Part shown: positions 8,801-17,216 of the stretch, piece by piece | How positions within the stretch are numbered: the stretch's first letter is position 1 | Layout: each line of letters opens with the position of its first letter | Source of the DNA: Haplomitrium mnioides | Lineage: Eukaryota; Marchantiophyta; Haplomitriopsida; Calobryales | Assembly (NCBI GenBank): GCA_049999725.1 | Contig: JBNGIS010009528.1 | Location: 43,395-70,158 of the forward strand | DNA: 26,764 bases | Reading direction: 5' to 3' | Translations under genes and position numbers: made by a program | Notes under the pieces: model-generated | What the model was told of the DNA's origin: nothing | Seen by the model: only the letters and a program-made list of their open reading frames with translations | Database searches by the model: none

Positions 8801-11100
8801 TTTTCACTTAACAAATTAATGCAAGGTTAATTTTCCAAAACTCTTTTGTCCCGCCGTGATCACAAAAAAATGTATGTCAGCCCTAAGGTGGGTCCTTTAT
8901 CTCTTTCCCAACTGATGTACCCCAACTTGAGGGTTGATTTGTGTTTTGAGACCTTTTATAGGACGGACTGTGCATCAATTTGACCCCAACTCCTACTTAC
9001 CCACTCTGGAGTAACTACAACACCGCCTACAGCAATCAAGTACAGCACACACATTCACACACCTACAACAAACATAGGCTCTTCCGTTGAAACCAATAGA
9101 CTCAAATACTATTTCATAATATTTCAATGGTTCACAAATACTCCAATTCTAATGAGCCTTTGACCTGCCCTCCTTCTAGCACCAAAAGATGCAAGTCACG
9201 CCCCTCCTTCAGGCTGTAACCTCCAGAGGTGCCACTAAGGAAGGCAGAGGCGGACAAAACAAGGGATCTAGTTCTTTTATGAGATGGCTCCGTTGCAAGT
9301 TATCTCTTTGAGGTCTTAAGAAGTTCCTCTGTACCTCACGACCCTTTCCACTGATCAACAATTACTTCAGCCGCAACCTTGATCATTCACACTCAATTCC
9401 CAAATACACACATACATAGACCGAGGTACTTCTAAGAGCAATCTAAAGTATAATTCAGGAGTCCAAATCTGGACCCAAACACCTTGCGTACAAAAAGGGA
9501 ACAAATCCCAGCATCTGAAATACCACGATGCAATGTTAATAACTCTGACTTCCCCTTCGCATGGTGTTCCAAGATCCGAACAAGTCAGAATGCATGTGTA
9601 CTCCAAATCCTAAGAGCTTTACAGAAAATGCAAGCAGAAAACAAATCTAACTAATACACACATACATAGACATATACACACACACAATGCTCCGCCAACA
9701 TTGTAGGCTCCCTCAACACCACAAGATCGGACCTTCTCAGCAGACTTCTCTCCTCATCAACTCACCACTCCAACCTTCCTTCAATTGTTCACCCACGCAC
9801 CTCTTTTAGATAGTTTTTCAACTTCCTTCGCAAGAAGCTATGAATTTACTTCCTCAAGCTCGGAAGAGGATTTCTTTAACTTCCACCTCTGGAAGACAGT
9901 CCTCTCAACTGCTGGCCACACACTCCACCTTGAGCTTAGAATGGATCTTCTCCGTAGTGCGCAAACACTAACGCAACCACTCTTGTCTTGGCTCCACTTG
10001 AGAGATTCGACCAAAAACCCCCCGAGCGCCACTGGGATTGATGCTCTTGCATAGACGATGCTGAGACGACCCCAAGATCCCCCTTGGCAGCCTCTCCCGA
10101 ATTCAAGACAAAAAGAACCCCCTTCAACTTCAAGTAGTGATACACCTCCGAATGTTGGTTCACTTGCAGCGATGAATACACTTGGATCATCTGAGCCTCT
10201 AGAGTTCCACACTCATCGATTCTCAGCACCCCTCGAGTCCACCTCCACCCCTGCTAGCCATCCTTGCACGATTCCACTCGCTTGACGTAAATCTTCCTTG
10301 GAATTCTTTCCTCCCTCCCTCGTTGCGTCTTCCTCTTTGAGACTACTTTCGCACCTCAATTTTGCATATTCATCAACCCTCAAACATCGCAGCGCATCCA
10401 TCTATGCCTCTCCCCCCCGCGCTCCTGTTCCCTTGAAGTGTTTCTTGTTCAAGATTGTCTCATTCCTCCACGTGGTGTTTGGCAAATTTTCCAGTTAGCA
10501 ACCGTTTCTTGGCGCAGTGACACTTGTCTGTACGGTTGAGGGCTAGTCCAAAGTTAACAATCATCCTTGAAGTTCTGCCATGTCTGGGGAGAAGAACCTC
10601 GGTGTAGATCAAAGGTGGGTTGTTCATGTGCGCTCCTATGGCAGTCTTGAAGGCCTTGCATATGATTCCCCTTGGATGAAGACTAGAAGAGAAATGACAA
10701 GCTCACAAAGGTTGTTAGGTAGAGTAAACTCTCAATCCTTTGCAAGTAGGCAGTGCACCCCGATGTCAATGAGCTTGGGAAGCTGATTCAAACATGGGAG
10801 ATCTTAGCGTAGGTCGAAGATAGTAACTGATGAGCCCTGCGCGGATCCCCAATGGCCGTGCCTAAAGAGTCATGATCTGCGGTTGGCCCGGCGTAGGCTG
10901 GTCCACATTAGTAAATCAATGAGGGTGAGGCAATCGCTGATCAGATTGCTCCGAAGTAGTAAGCTTGGTGAAGATTCAAAGCCAGAGGTCGAAGAGGTCT
11001 GCTCTACAGAGAGATTTGAAGAGAATCGTCCGAAGAGCGCTAGGTCTACTGATCAACTCCAAAGATTGACTGCTCGATGTATTCCACGGACTAATCCGCA
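8801..11100 (-). other. Gypsy 5' leader, unique part, no gene recognised
   Basis: This is 2.3 kb between gag and the minisatellite. Short open frames exist on both strands (for example + 9785-10054, + 10580-10786 and - 10212-9838), but none has a motif I recognise or support from neighbours. A CA/TA-rich patch lies at about 9650-9690. Long leaders are known in some plant gypsy lineages. A nested insertion or captured host fragment is also possible, but no LTR pair or terminal repeat was found inside. Confidence 0.45.
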
Positions 11101-11128
11101 ATAATCCGGGGGCTGATCTGCAAATTCC

Positions 11129-12010
11129 CTCGGACTGCTCCCAAGCTGCCACATTTCCAATGTTGTCTCGGACTGCTCCTAAGCTGCCACGTTTCCAACG
11201 TTGTCTCGGACTACTCCCAAGCTTCCATGTTTTTGATGTTGCGCCGTTCACCGCCGCTCGCAAGGTGGAAGTTGGACCGCCATATTTGACCTGGATTTCC
11301 AAAGTTGGCTGCCTTCCGCTGTCTTCTGCGGACTCCTCCAAGGCTGCCACATCTCCGAAGTTTCCCACGAACTCCTCCAAAGTTGCCATGTCTCCAAAGT
11401 TGCACCGTCTGCCGCCGCCCGCAAGGTGGAAGTTGGACCGCCACTGACCCCCTGATTCCGAAGTTGTCTTATGGATTGGTCCAAAGTTTCCTCGGATTGG
11501 TGAGTCCGATGTATTCCTCGAACTGTTGAGTCTGAAGTTGACTTTTCTTCCATAGGACGCCGTCCGCCACTGTCTTCAAACTAGAAGTTGTACCGCCATA
11601 TTTGACCTGGTTTTCCGAGGTTGACTCAAGGATCCAAAGTTGACCAACTCTCGAAGTATCCCGCGGACTCCTCCAGAGTTGTACCTTCCGATGTAACCCG
11701 TAGACTCCTCCAAAGTTGTACCTTCCGATGTAACCCAAGAACTCCTCAAAGGCTGCCATGTCTTCAAAGTTTCCCATGGACTCCCTTAAGTCACCATGTC
11801 TCCAAAGTTGCGCTATCCGCCGCCGCCCGCATGGTGGAAAATGGACCGCCGCACTGACCTGGTTCCAAAGTTGACCTTCTTCCATTGTCTTTCGCGGACT
11901 CCTCCAAAGTTGTACCTTATGTAGTATCCCGTAGACTCCTCCAAAGTTTCCCATGGTCTGCTCCAAGGCTGCCATGTCTCCGAAGTTTCCCACGGACTCA
12001 CTGCGTTCGA
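11129..12010. repeat. Minisatellite of 37-39 bp units in the gypsy leader
   Basis: Tandem units are plain to see. Three 37-38-bp copies starting with CTCGGACT begin at 11129, 11167 and 11205. Two 37-bp copies starting with ACTCCTCC lie at 11667-11703 and 11704-11740, differing at few positions. Related copies with CTCCAAAGTTG or CCAAGGCTGCCATG fill most of the rest. A longer-range repeat is superimposed: a CCGCC...GCAAGGTGGAAGTTGGACCGCC block recurs near 11245, 11408, 11560 (diverged) and 11815. Overlapping open frames in several phases on both strands are by-products of the repeat. Confidence 0.85.
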
Positions 12011-12103
12011 AGTGTTTGTTTTCGACGTCTGCCATGGCTACATCCTCAATGTAGCTGTGTCCCGCTCAATTCCTTCCAACCTCCATTTGTGCGATTCTTC
12101 TCT

Positions 12104-12746
12104 TGCCGCGAATTTAGACCTGCTCGCACAATGCCCCCCCTTTTGACGAATTCTCCTTGCTGCGGCGATCTTGCTACGACACATCTCTGCTATGAATCTT
12201 TTGCGGCAAATCTCTCCTCCTTGAATCCTTTCTGCCCTCCTCCTTCCCCACTCGCGTCCTTGCTGGATTTATAGCCTCCATGCAACCTCTGCTCGATCCG
12301 CTCGCATTCTGCTAGCTCCCTCATTTGCAATTTTCCCAGCCTCGATTTCCTTCCCTTGATCCAATCTTCAGCATAAATCCTTGCCTTACTCGATCAACCC
12401 CTCCTTCTGCGCCCAATTTTGTTTTGGAATCCTCCCAAGTGCTTGCATTCCTCCTTGGCCACGACATTATCTAGCCCCTTTGTTTTTCCAGTCCCCATGC
12501 ATCTGAAATTCCTCTCGATTCCAAATGGCTCCTCCCTTGAAGTGCATGATCTGTGACAGCAAAGGGAAAACAAGGGAAAATGAAAAGGAGAGATAAGAAG
12601 AAGAGAAGAAAGGGGGGAGAGGGAAGAGAAGGGAAGGATAGAATAATAATAAAATATAATAGAATAATATAAACTGAAACGATAAACTGCACTTGAAGCT
12701 CAATAACCATAAAATTTAGAAAAAGCGCAAAAACACCCGGCCCACA
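12104..12746 (-). repeat. 5' LTR of the gypsy element
   Basis: This is the partner of 2325-2966. In element orientation it begins TGTGGGCCGGGTG at 12746 and ends CGCGGCA at 12104, giving the canonical TG...CA ends. The right-hand (element 5') half is more conserved between the two LTRs than the left half. Just inside the LTR the - strand reads AGAGAAGAATCGCAC, which does not begin with the TGG expected of a tRNA primer-binding site, so no PBS is called. Confidence 0.88.
12643..12678 (-). promoter_or_regulatory. Possible TATA region of the gypsy LTR promoter
   Basis: The - strand has an A/T run with TATATTATTC and TATATTTTATTATT about 70-100 bases inside the LTR, followed by a pyrimidine-rich tract. 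It is the only TATA-like run in a suitable position and is conserved in the other LTR. The run is simple, so the call is tentative. Confidence 0.35.
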
Positions 12747-13293
12747 GAGGGTAAGCAAAGCATGAAGCTCTTCAACTTGCAATTCGATGATGCAAGCAAG
12801 GGTCTTCGACAAATCATGCGAAGTGTTTTCAATTGCGCAGATGTTTAAGCAAAGCTCAAACATCCATGAGACAATGCTCATGTGAATGTCTATCAAAAGC
12901 CTTAGGCTTTGTATAACTTTTTTATTGATCATTTGTCAATAGAGCAAGATTGGATCTTTAGATCTTTGCTCTGGGTCCGACATATGCCTTGTGTGTGCTT
13001 TGAAGTTGATGCAAAATTGCATCACCGTCAAATATGATAGACATTAGTCTATCCATATTTTCTAGAGGGTTTTGATGATGGTTTCTCTGCTATATGATGT
13101 TACAGAATCATAGATTTTATATGCATACCACAATGAGCATGCTCCTTCTAGTATTGCTGGTGCTTCAAGCAATTTTGTTGCAATTTTTGGGACTGGAAAG
13201 TCTTGGCAGAACTTTCTAGCGACTTCAAATGTGGAAGCTTCAATTCCAATTGATTTAGATGAGACCATTCCTCTTGAAGAGGATAGAGCTTAA
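12747..13293 (+). pseudogene. Unit 2: 3' end of the methylase-type gene, 5' truncated by the gypsy LTR
   Basis: The first bases after the LTR, GAGGGTAAGCAAAGCATGAAG, align with 936 onward in unit 1 and 17953 onward in unit 3. The copy therefore starts in mid-domain, before the Q-K-P block. It retains the best motif I of the three copies, D-L-C-S-G-S near 12965-12985, followed by C-L-V-C-A-L-K-L-M-Q-N-C. The C-terminus ends D-E-T-I-P-L-E-E-D-R-A with TAA at 13291-13293. Several internal stops and frame changes make it non-coding. It gives independent support for the gene end and for the glycine-loop motif lost in unit 1. Confidence 0.75.
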
Positions 13294-13327
13294 GTTGTAG
13301 CATCAAACAGATGTATTTTTTGTAAAC

Positions 13328-13333
13328 AATAAA
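13328..13333 (+). terminator. Poly(A) signal AATAAA of unit 2
   Basis: AATAAA occurs 35 bases after the unit 2 stop, matching the position in units 1 and 3. Confidence 0.55.
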
Positions 13334-14074
13334 GTATTTTTTTCATAAAATTTTATTTGATTCGTCTTCATTCTTGTTGCATTCCAAATCCAATTTATGA
13401 AGTATTTCTTCACAATTCAATTTCTTTCTCAAAACTATTTTTGAACAAATTGTACTCGTTTTTGTAAAAATTAGCAACAAAGTCTATGTTGGCATAGAAG
13501 CTCCTTTTTTTATTTATGTTCAAGTTTTCTTCAGTTATGAGCTTTTGCGGTCCCTACCTAGAAGGGCTTTGGCAGTACCTGCGTCTACATACCAAGCAGT
13601 CCATGCTTGCTTGGGCTTCAGTTGTCATGCGCACATGGGTTTAAGTTGTTCAAACAAGCGTGGGCTTTAGTTGTTCATACGCGTATGGACCTTATCAAAC
13701 AAAGTGTGCTTGGGCTTTAAGCTATCCCTACACATATGCTTTAGTAGTCCATACTCGCATGAGCTTTAGCAGTATTTTCACACTTTCGTTTCAACAATTC
13801 TCTTGTGCCTACACTTTAGGGTTCTAGATAAAAAGTTCTTGCACGTAGGAGCTTCAACATTCCACTCATGTTTGAGCTTCAGCATTCCAAGTACAAAGGA
13901 GCATGAAAAGTCCCCACGTATATAAGCTTCAAGATTATGGTTCAAAGTTCTTGCGTGTCTAATTATCTTTTTTGATTGAATATGTTTCTGATAAAATTTG
14001 AATGTTTTGATCAATTTTAGAAATTATTGATATCATTGTTAGTTTTGAAAATATTTAACAACAAATTTCTTGTA
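13334..14074 (+). repeat. Spacer after unit 2 with palindrome-derived words
   Basis: There is no gene. From about 13590 to 13960 the words CCATGCTTGCTTGGGCTT, GCGCACATGGGTTTA, CATACGCGTATGGAC and CATACTCGCATGAGCTT recur. They are diverged forms of the palindromic repeat in the 3' flank of unit 1. The rest is A/T-rich. The right end is an assembly gap. Confidence 0.5.
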
Positions 14075-14174
14075 NNNNNNNNNNNNNNNNNNNNNNNNNN
14101 NNNNNNNNNNNNNNNNNNNNNNNNNNNNNNNNNNNNNNNNNNNNNNNNNNNNNNNNNNNNNNNNNNNNNNNNNN
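14075..14174. other. Assembly gap (100 N)
   Basis: Exactly 100 unknown bases, a size often used as a placeholder. The true distance between units 2 and 3 is therefore unknown. Confidence 0.99.
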
Positions 14175-14398
14175 TATTCTGTTCAATGATGCTCATGCTT
14201 TTTAAAGAAGAAATTATGAAAGCAATTTTGAAAAAATTCTCATAAGAAGATTTGTTTTTAATACATGGTGCACTTGAAATGAGCAATTTTGATGTAAAAA
14301 ACTATATTTGTTTTGCAAACAAATATTACCAATGTCAAATTCATGATTTTTGATGCCAAAATTTCAAAATAGGTTTTTGCAAATGCCAAATAAAATTG

Positions 14399-14694
14399 AA
14401 GCCCACTAGCAGTTCTTGGTGCAAAGTAGCAATTGTTTAGTTAGCTGTGAAACAATAAGAGACATAGATCATCACAGTTACCCTTTCTAAAGTGAAGGTG
14501 AGAAATTCAACATTGGTCTTTTGGTCTAGATTGCAATGATTCATGAGGGGTACAGAGCCTGCATTGGGCTACTTGTGTAGTCTAAAGATGGGATCACTCT
14601 TTTCAAAGCCTCCTTGAAGAAGCTATACTTCAACAAAATGAACCCTCAAGATCCATTCACCAATGACTTGCAAAAGGCATGTAAGGACAGACAG
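14399..14694 (+). pseudogene. Unit 3, first visible exon (N-terminal region, no known domain)
   Basis: A short frame at 14399-14437 (P-T-S-S-S-W-C-K-V-A-I-V) matches the remnant at 2286-2324. A longer frame, shifted by one, then runs to 14694 and reads S-E-G-E-K-F-N-I-G-L-L-V, I-A-M-I-H-E-G-Y-R-A-C and K-K-L-Y-F-N-K-M-N-P-Q-D-P-F. It is broken by stops at 14488, 14527 and 14578. It ends at C-K-D-R-Q with a good donor, CAG|GTAATA, at 14695. I do not recognise a domain. Membership of the unit 3 gene rests on position, strand and the match to unit 1. The true start is not visible. Confidence 0.5.
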
Positions 14695-15206
14695 GTAATA
14701 ACTCGCAACCTTTTCTTACTAGGAGTCTAGTTTAGGTTGTTGTTTGTTGTCTTTAGGCGCATCGACTCCCGGATCCTTGCGTGCATTGAGTCTAGAGTCC
14801 AACACGGAGGAACTCCTTACTCAATGTGTGTATGGACTCTAGAGACCAAGTGAGCATGGACTCGAGAGTTCTTACGCTCTTAGACCTCAATGTCTAGGTG
14901 TTTAGGGATCTAATAGTCCATGCGCGCATGGACTACGGACTCCATACGTGCATTGAGTCAGGAGCTCCTCCACGTTGGACTTTGGACTTAATACACATAT
15001 GGATCCTATGCATGTATGGACCCAAGTCTTTGGGAGCAAGGACTCGAGAGTCCCTACGTGGAGGTACTCTTGACTCAATGCACATATAGATTTTTTTTAA
15101 CAATGATGACATGGATTTTGGAGAAATAACCTTTATCTAGTCTTGTTTATATTTTTCATTAACAATCAATGACCCTATTATGTTTTCTTCATTTCAGTTT
15201 TTACAG
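14695..15206 (+). repeat. Intron of unit 3 packed with palindromic repeats
   Basis: The donor GTAATA is at 14695 and a pyrimidine-rich acceptor TTTTTACAG ends at 15206 (an alternative ends at 15197). Between about 14755 and 15090 the words GACTCTAGAGTCC, TCCATGCGCGCATGGACT, GCATTGAGTC and GGACTCGAGAGTCC repeat. The perfect 22-bp palindrome at 14914-14935 has arms TAGTCCATGCG and CGCATGGACTA. The array covers most of the intron. Confidence 0.6.
14914..14935. repeat. Perfect 22-bp palindrome
   Basis: The 11-base arms TAGTCCATGCG and CGCATGGACTA are exact reverse complements with no spacer. This is the best-preserved copy of the repeat word that pervades the introns and flanks of the gene units. 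Confidence 0.95.
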
Positions 15207-15862
15207 TTTTTGTCTGACTTTGTCAACGCCTACCTGATCGCAAAATGGATAGAAAGAGCTTTCGTGAAGTTTGCATTCAACTTAAAGATTTTGAAGGTGA
15301 AGTCAAGATTGAGGTTGGCACAGTGGGTGCATCATCTTTGTGTACCAACATTTAGTGTGGCAGCAACAAGTGGACCGTCGAATTCAAAAAAAAGAGGAAA
15401 GAAATGGAGCCTATAGAAGCTCCCAAAAAGAAGAAGTTGGCATTGCAAAAGAAGAAGCCAGTGCCACCACCACCCGTCTAAGAGTAGCCCGTCCGGTTGC
15501 TTTCTCCACCAAGCTCATCAATGCGAGCCCCATCATCATCCTCTTCTAGCAGCTTTGAGGAGGAGGTTGAGCAAGAGCCTATGCAACAATCTAAGTCCAG
15601 AGCAAAAGAGGCAGATACACAAAGGGCTACAAACATTTCAAGAGAAAGAGCAAGTGGATCCTTAGAAAGTGTATGAGGAAGACAAAAACAAGATCCGTGA
15701 GTTTGCAATCCAGTGGTGCAGAGTTTGAAGGGAGACAATAACAATTCAACTTAAGAATATGAACTTGCCAAAATCTAGAATAGATAAGTGGAGGCCATTC
15801 CGAATAAACCAACTCAACAAGGATGTTGTAGAGCTTCTAGGACAAAGAATGCTCACAAATAA
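15207..15862 (+). pseudogene. Unit 3, linker exon: basic, Pro- and Ser/Glu-rich, entering the ParB-like region
   Basis: One frame begins M-D-R-K-S-F-R-E-V-C-I-Q-L-K-D-F at 15245. It continues through K-K-K-R-K-E, P-K-K-K-K-L-A-L-Q-K-K-K-P and P-P-P-P-V, then S-S-S-S-S-S-S-F-E-E-E-V-E-Q-E-P. Lys-rich runs resemble nuclear localisation signals. Stops fall at 15353, 15479 and 15485, and a shift near 15670 leads to Y-E-E-D-K-N-K-I-R-E-F. The exon ends in Q-R-M-L-T-N-K at a donor GTATGC (15863). The composition suggests a flexible linker before a folded domain. There is no independent homology for the linker itself. Confidence 0.5.
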
Positions 15863-16190
15863 GTATGCACATTCATTTTATTTGTCGTTGTGTACCCGAA
15901 GTGCAGGTTAAAGGACAAGTTGGAGTTTGATATCAAGAGCTCTAACAAGTATAGATATAAGATTGCATAAGGCAATCATAGTGCTGTTGTAAGGCAGCTC
16001 TTGATAACAAAGTATGGAGTGAAGAATCTGATGCTCTTGCTCTGCAACTACTATGTGTACGTGAGGCTTACACCAACTAAGGCCAAAATTTTTGCAATAG
16101 ATGAAAATTACGACCAACGATAGTGGCTCAAGATGACATCAATTCAGAAGGTCAAATATTGCATCAACAATTTATAGAGAACGGGATGGT
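15759..16190 (+). pseudogene. Unit 3, ParB/Srx-like N-terminal domain (decayed)
   Basis: Reading across a likely 44-bp intron (15863-15906), the segment runs I-N-Q-L-N-K-D-V-V-E-L-L-G-Q-R-M, then Y-K-I-A-(stop)-G-N-H-S-A-V-V-R-Q-L-L, then L-T-P-T-K-A-K-I-F-A-I-D-E-N and W-L-K-M-T-S-I-Q-K-V-K-Y-C. In ParB-family domains a start like 'L-x-x-L-A-x-x-I', a central 'I-x-x-G-x-x-R/H-x-x-A-x-x-x-L' and a later 'L-x-x-x-E-A-x-x-x-A-x-x-E-N' occur in this order. The stop at 15968 is a Gln-type CAA changed to TAA, and a TAG lies at 16121. In bacteria and phages this domain binds or cleaves nucleotides/DNA and is often fused to N6/N4 methylases. The assignment is my pattern match and needs a profile search. 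Confidence 0.5.
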
Positions 16191-16670
16191 ATCATCCCAA
16201 AAATTAAAAAGAGAATTAGTGTTGGAGACTTTGGAGATCAAGCCAAAGTCAACTCTTGAGAAGACGATGACTTCTCAAGACAATTGGTTCTAGTTCGCGT
16301 TCTGAAGTGGAGAGCTTTAAACGTTGCAATAGAGCATGTTTTTGATGTGGGAGAAAAACCTTCTGAAAGGCCAAAAGTCAAAGGCTAAAGGTTCACTCAG
16401 AATGAAAGACATGAAGTGAACACCTTGGAAGTCCCTTCATGGTTTTCTTGATGAAATAAAAATTTCTATTTTGAGAAGAGTGGAAGTCGAAGAGCTTTCA
16501 ATTGAAGAAATGTCTTGGGAGTTGGAGAGATGTATGGTTTTGATGGTGATGGTTAAATCTTTTTGTTTAGAGGTTTGTTGTAATTTGTGGAGGAGGCAAG
16601 AATGGAATGCCCTATCCATATCAAGGAATCGAAGATGTCCTCTTTCTATTCAAGTTTCGAAAAGTAGTTG
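16191..16670 (+). pseudogene. Unit 3, linker between ParB-like and methylase parts
   Basis: Coding-like pieces appear in changing frames. Examples are V-L-V-R-V-L-K-W-R-A-L-N-V-A-I-E-H-V-F-D (about 16287-16346), N-T-L-E-V-P-S-W-F, and G-G-K-N-G-M-P-Y-P-Y-Q-G-I-E-D-V-L-F ending F-R-K-V-V. The last piece ends at 16670 in phase 1 at GTAAGT, and the first exon base pair after the intron restores a Gly codon, which makes this splice pair convincing. No domain is recognised, and several indels are needed to read it through. Confidence 0.45.
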
Positions 16671-17216
16671 GTAAGTATTCTTTTTGCATTTGGTATTTCT
16701 GCTAGCCAATTGTTTTTGGAAAAGTATGTTTGAATTATTTCTCAGCTAAACTCTTTGTAAAGTTTCAGTGCATGTGCGCATGAACATCAAAGAGTCTATG
16801 CTCATATGGACTTTGCAATGCAAAAAGCTAAAGAACTCAAAGAAGTCCATGTGCTTGAGGACTTTGCAAAGTATATGCGCGCATGGACTCTAGAGACCTT
16901 GTGTGCCTAGACCAATTAGTTTATGTGCACATGGGCTCTTAAGTCACAAAGACTCTAGAGTCCTTGCGCTCATGGACTCTAGAGTCTATGCGAGCATGAA
17001 CTCTTCATTCTATGCTTGCATAGACTAGATTTCCTTTGCACATGGACTTTTAAATTGATTTGCGCATGGACTCTTAGAGTCCATGTGTGCATGAACTCTT
17101 AAGTCCATATGCGGATGGACTCTTAAGTCTATGCATGGTTGGGCTCTCTATTCTTTGCACCTTGTTTTTTTAATTTTCAAATTTTCTTCTAACAAATTCT
17201 TAATTGTTTTTCTAAG
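16671..17216 (+). repeat. Intron of unit 3 with palindromic TCCATG/GCGCATGGACT array
   Basis: The donor GTAAGT (16671-16676) and the acceptor after a T-rich tract (AAG ending 17216) give a phase-consistent intron of 546 bp. From about 16765 to 17155 it holds many copies of GCGCATGGACTCT, AGAGTCCATGTG and AGTCTATGC. The intron end in unit 1 (1-191) has the same kind of array at the same place, so the repeat was present before the units duplicated or was copied with them. Confidence 0.75.

Larger units (their letters stand above)
2325..12746 (-). mobile_element. Degenerate full-length Ty3/gypsy LTR retrotransposon (about 10.4 kb)
   Basis: The element runs from its 5' LTR (12104-12746) to its 3' LTR (2325-2966). 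In element order it holds a 3.3-kb leader, gag with zinc knuckles, aspartic protease, reverse transcriptase, RNase H, integrase (H2C2, then D,D,E core), a short tail and a polypurine tract. Integrase after RNase H defines Ty3/gypsy. No chromodomain was seen after the integrase. Gag and the start of pol share one reading frame from about 8800 to about 5255, broken only by nonsense codons, so the ancestor probably made one gag-pol polyprotein. Later parts shift frame near 5255, 4850, 4315 and 3330. LTRs agree at roughly nine in ten positions by eye, so the insertion is old. The element cannot be autonomous. No target-site duplication is visible (TTTCC left, GAGGG right). Confidence 0.9.

Noticed and set aside
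9650-9690. CA/TA-rich patch as a microsatellite
   Set aside because: It is short and interrupted, and not a clean repeat worth a separate call.
8860-10500. A nested LTR retrotransposon between leader and gag
   Set aside because: No pair of terminal repeats, no PPT and no coding domains were seen in that interval.
10976-12035. Long open frames on both strands in the retroelement leader (up to 188 codons)
   Set aside because: They lie on the 37-39-bp minisatellite, exist in several phases at once and encode repeat-derived peptides, so they are by-products of the tandem array.
14755-15090. CRISPR-like array (short repeats with spacers)
   Set aside because: The repeats are palindromic and degenerate, the spacings are irregular, the locus is plant-like and intronic, and no cas-like gene is near.
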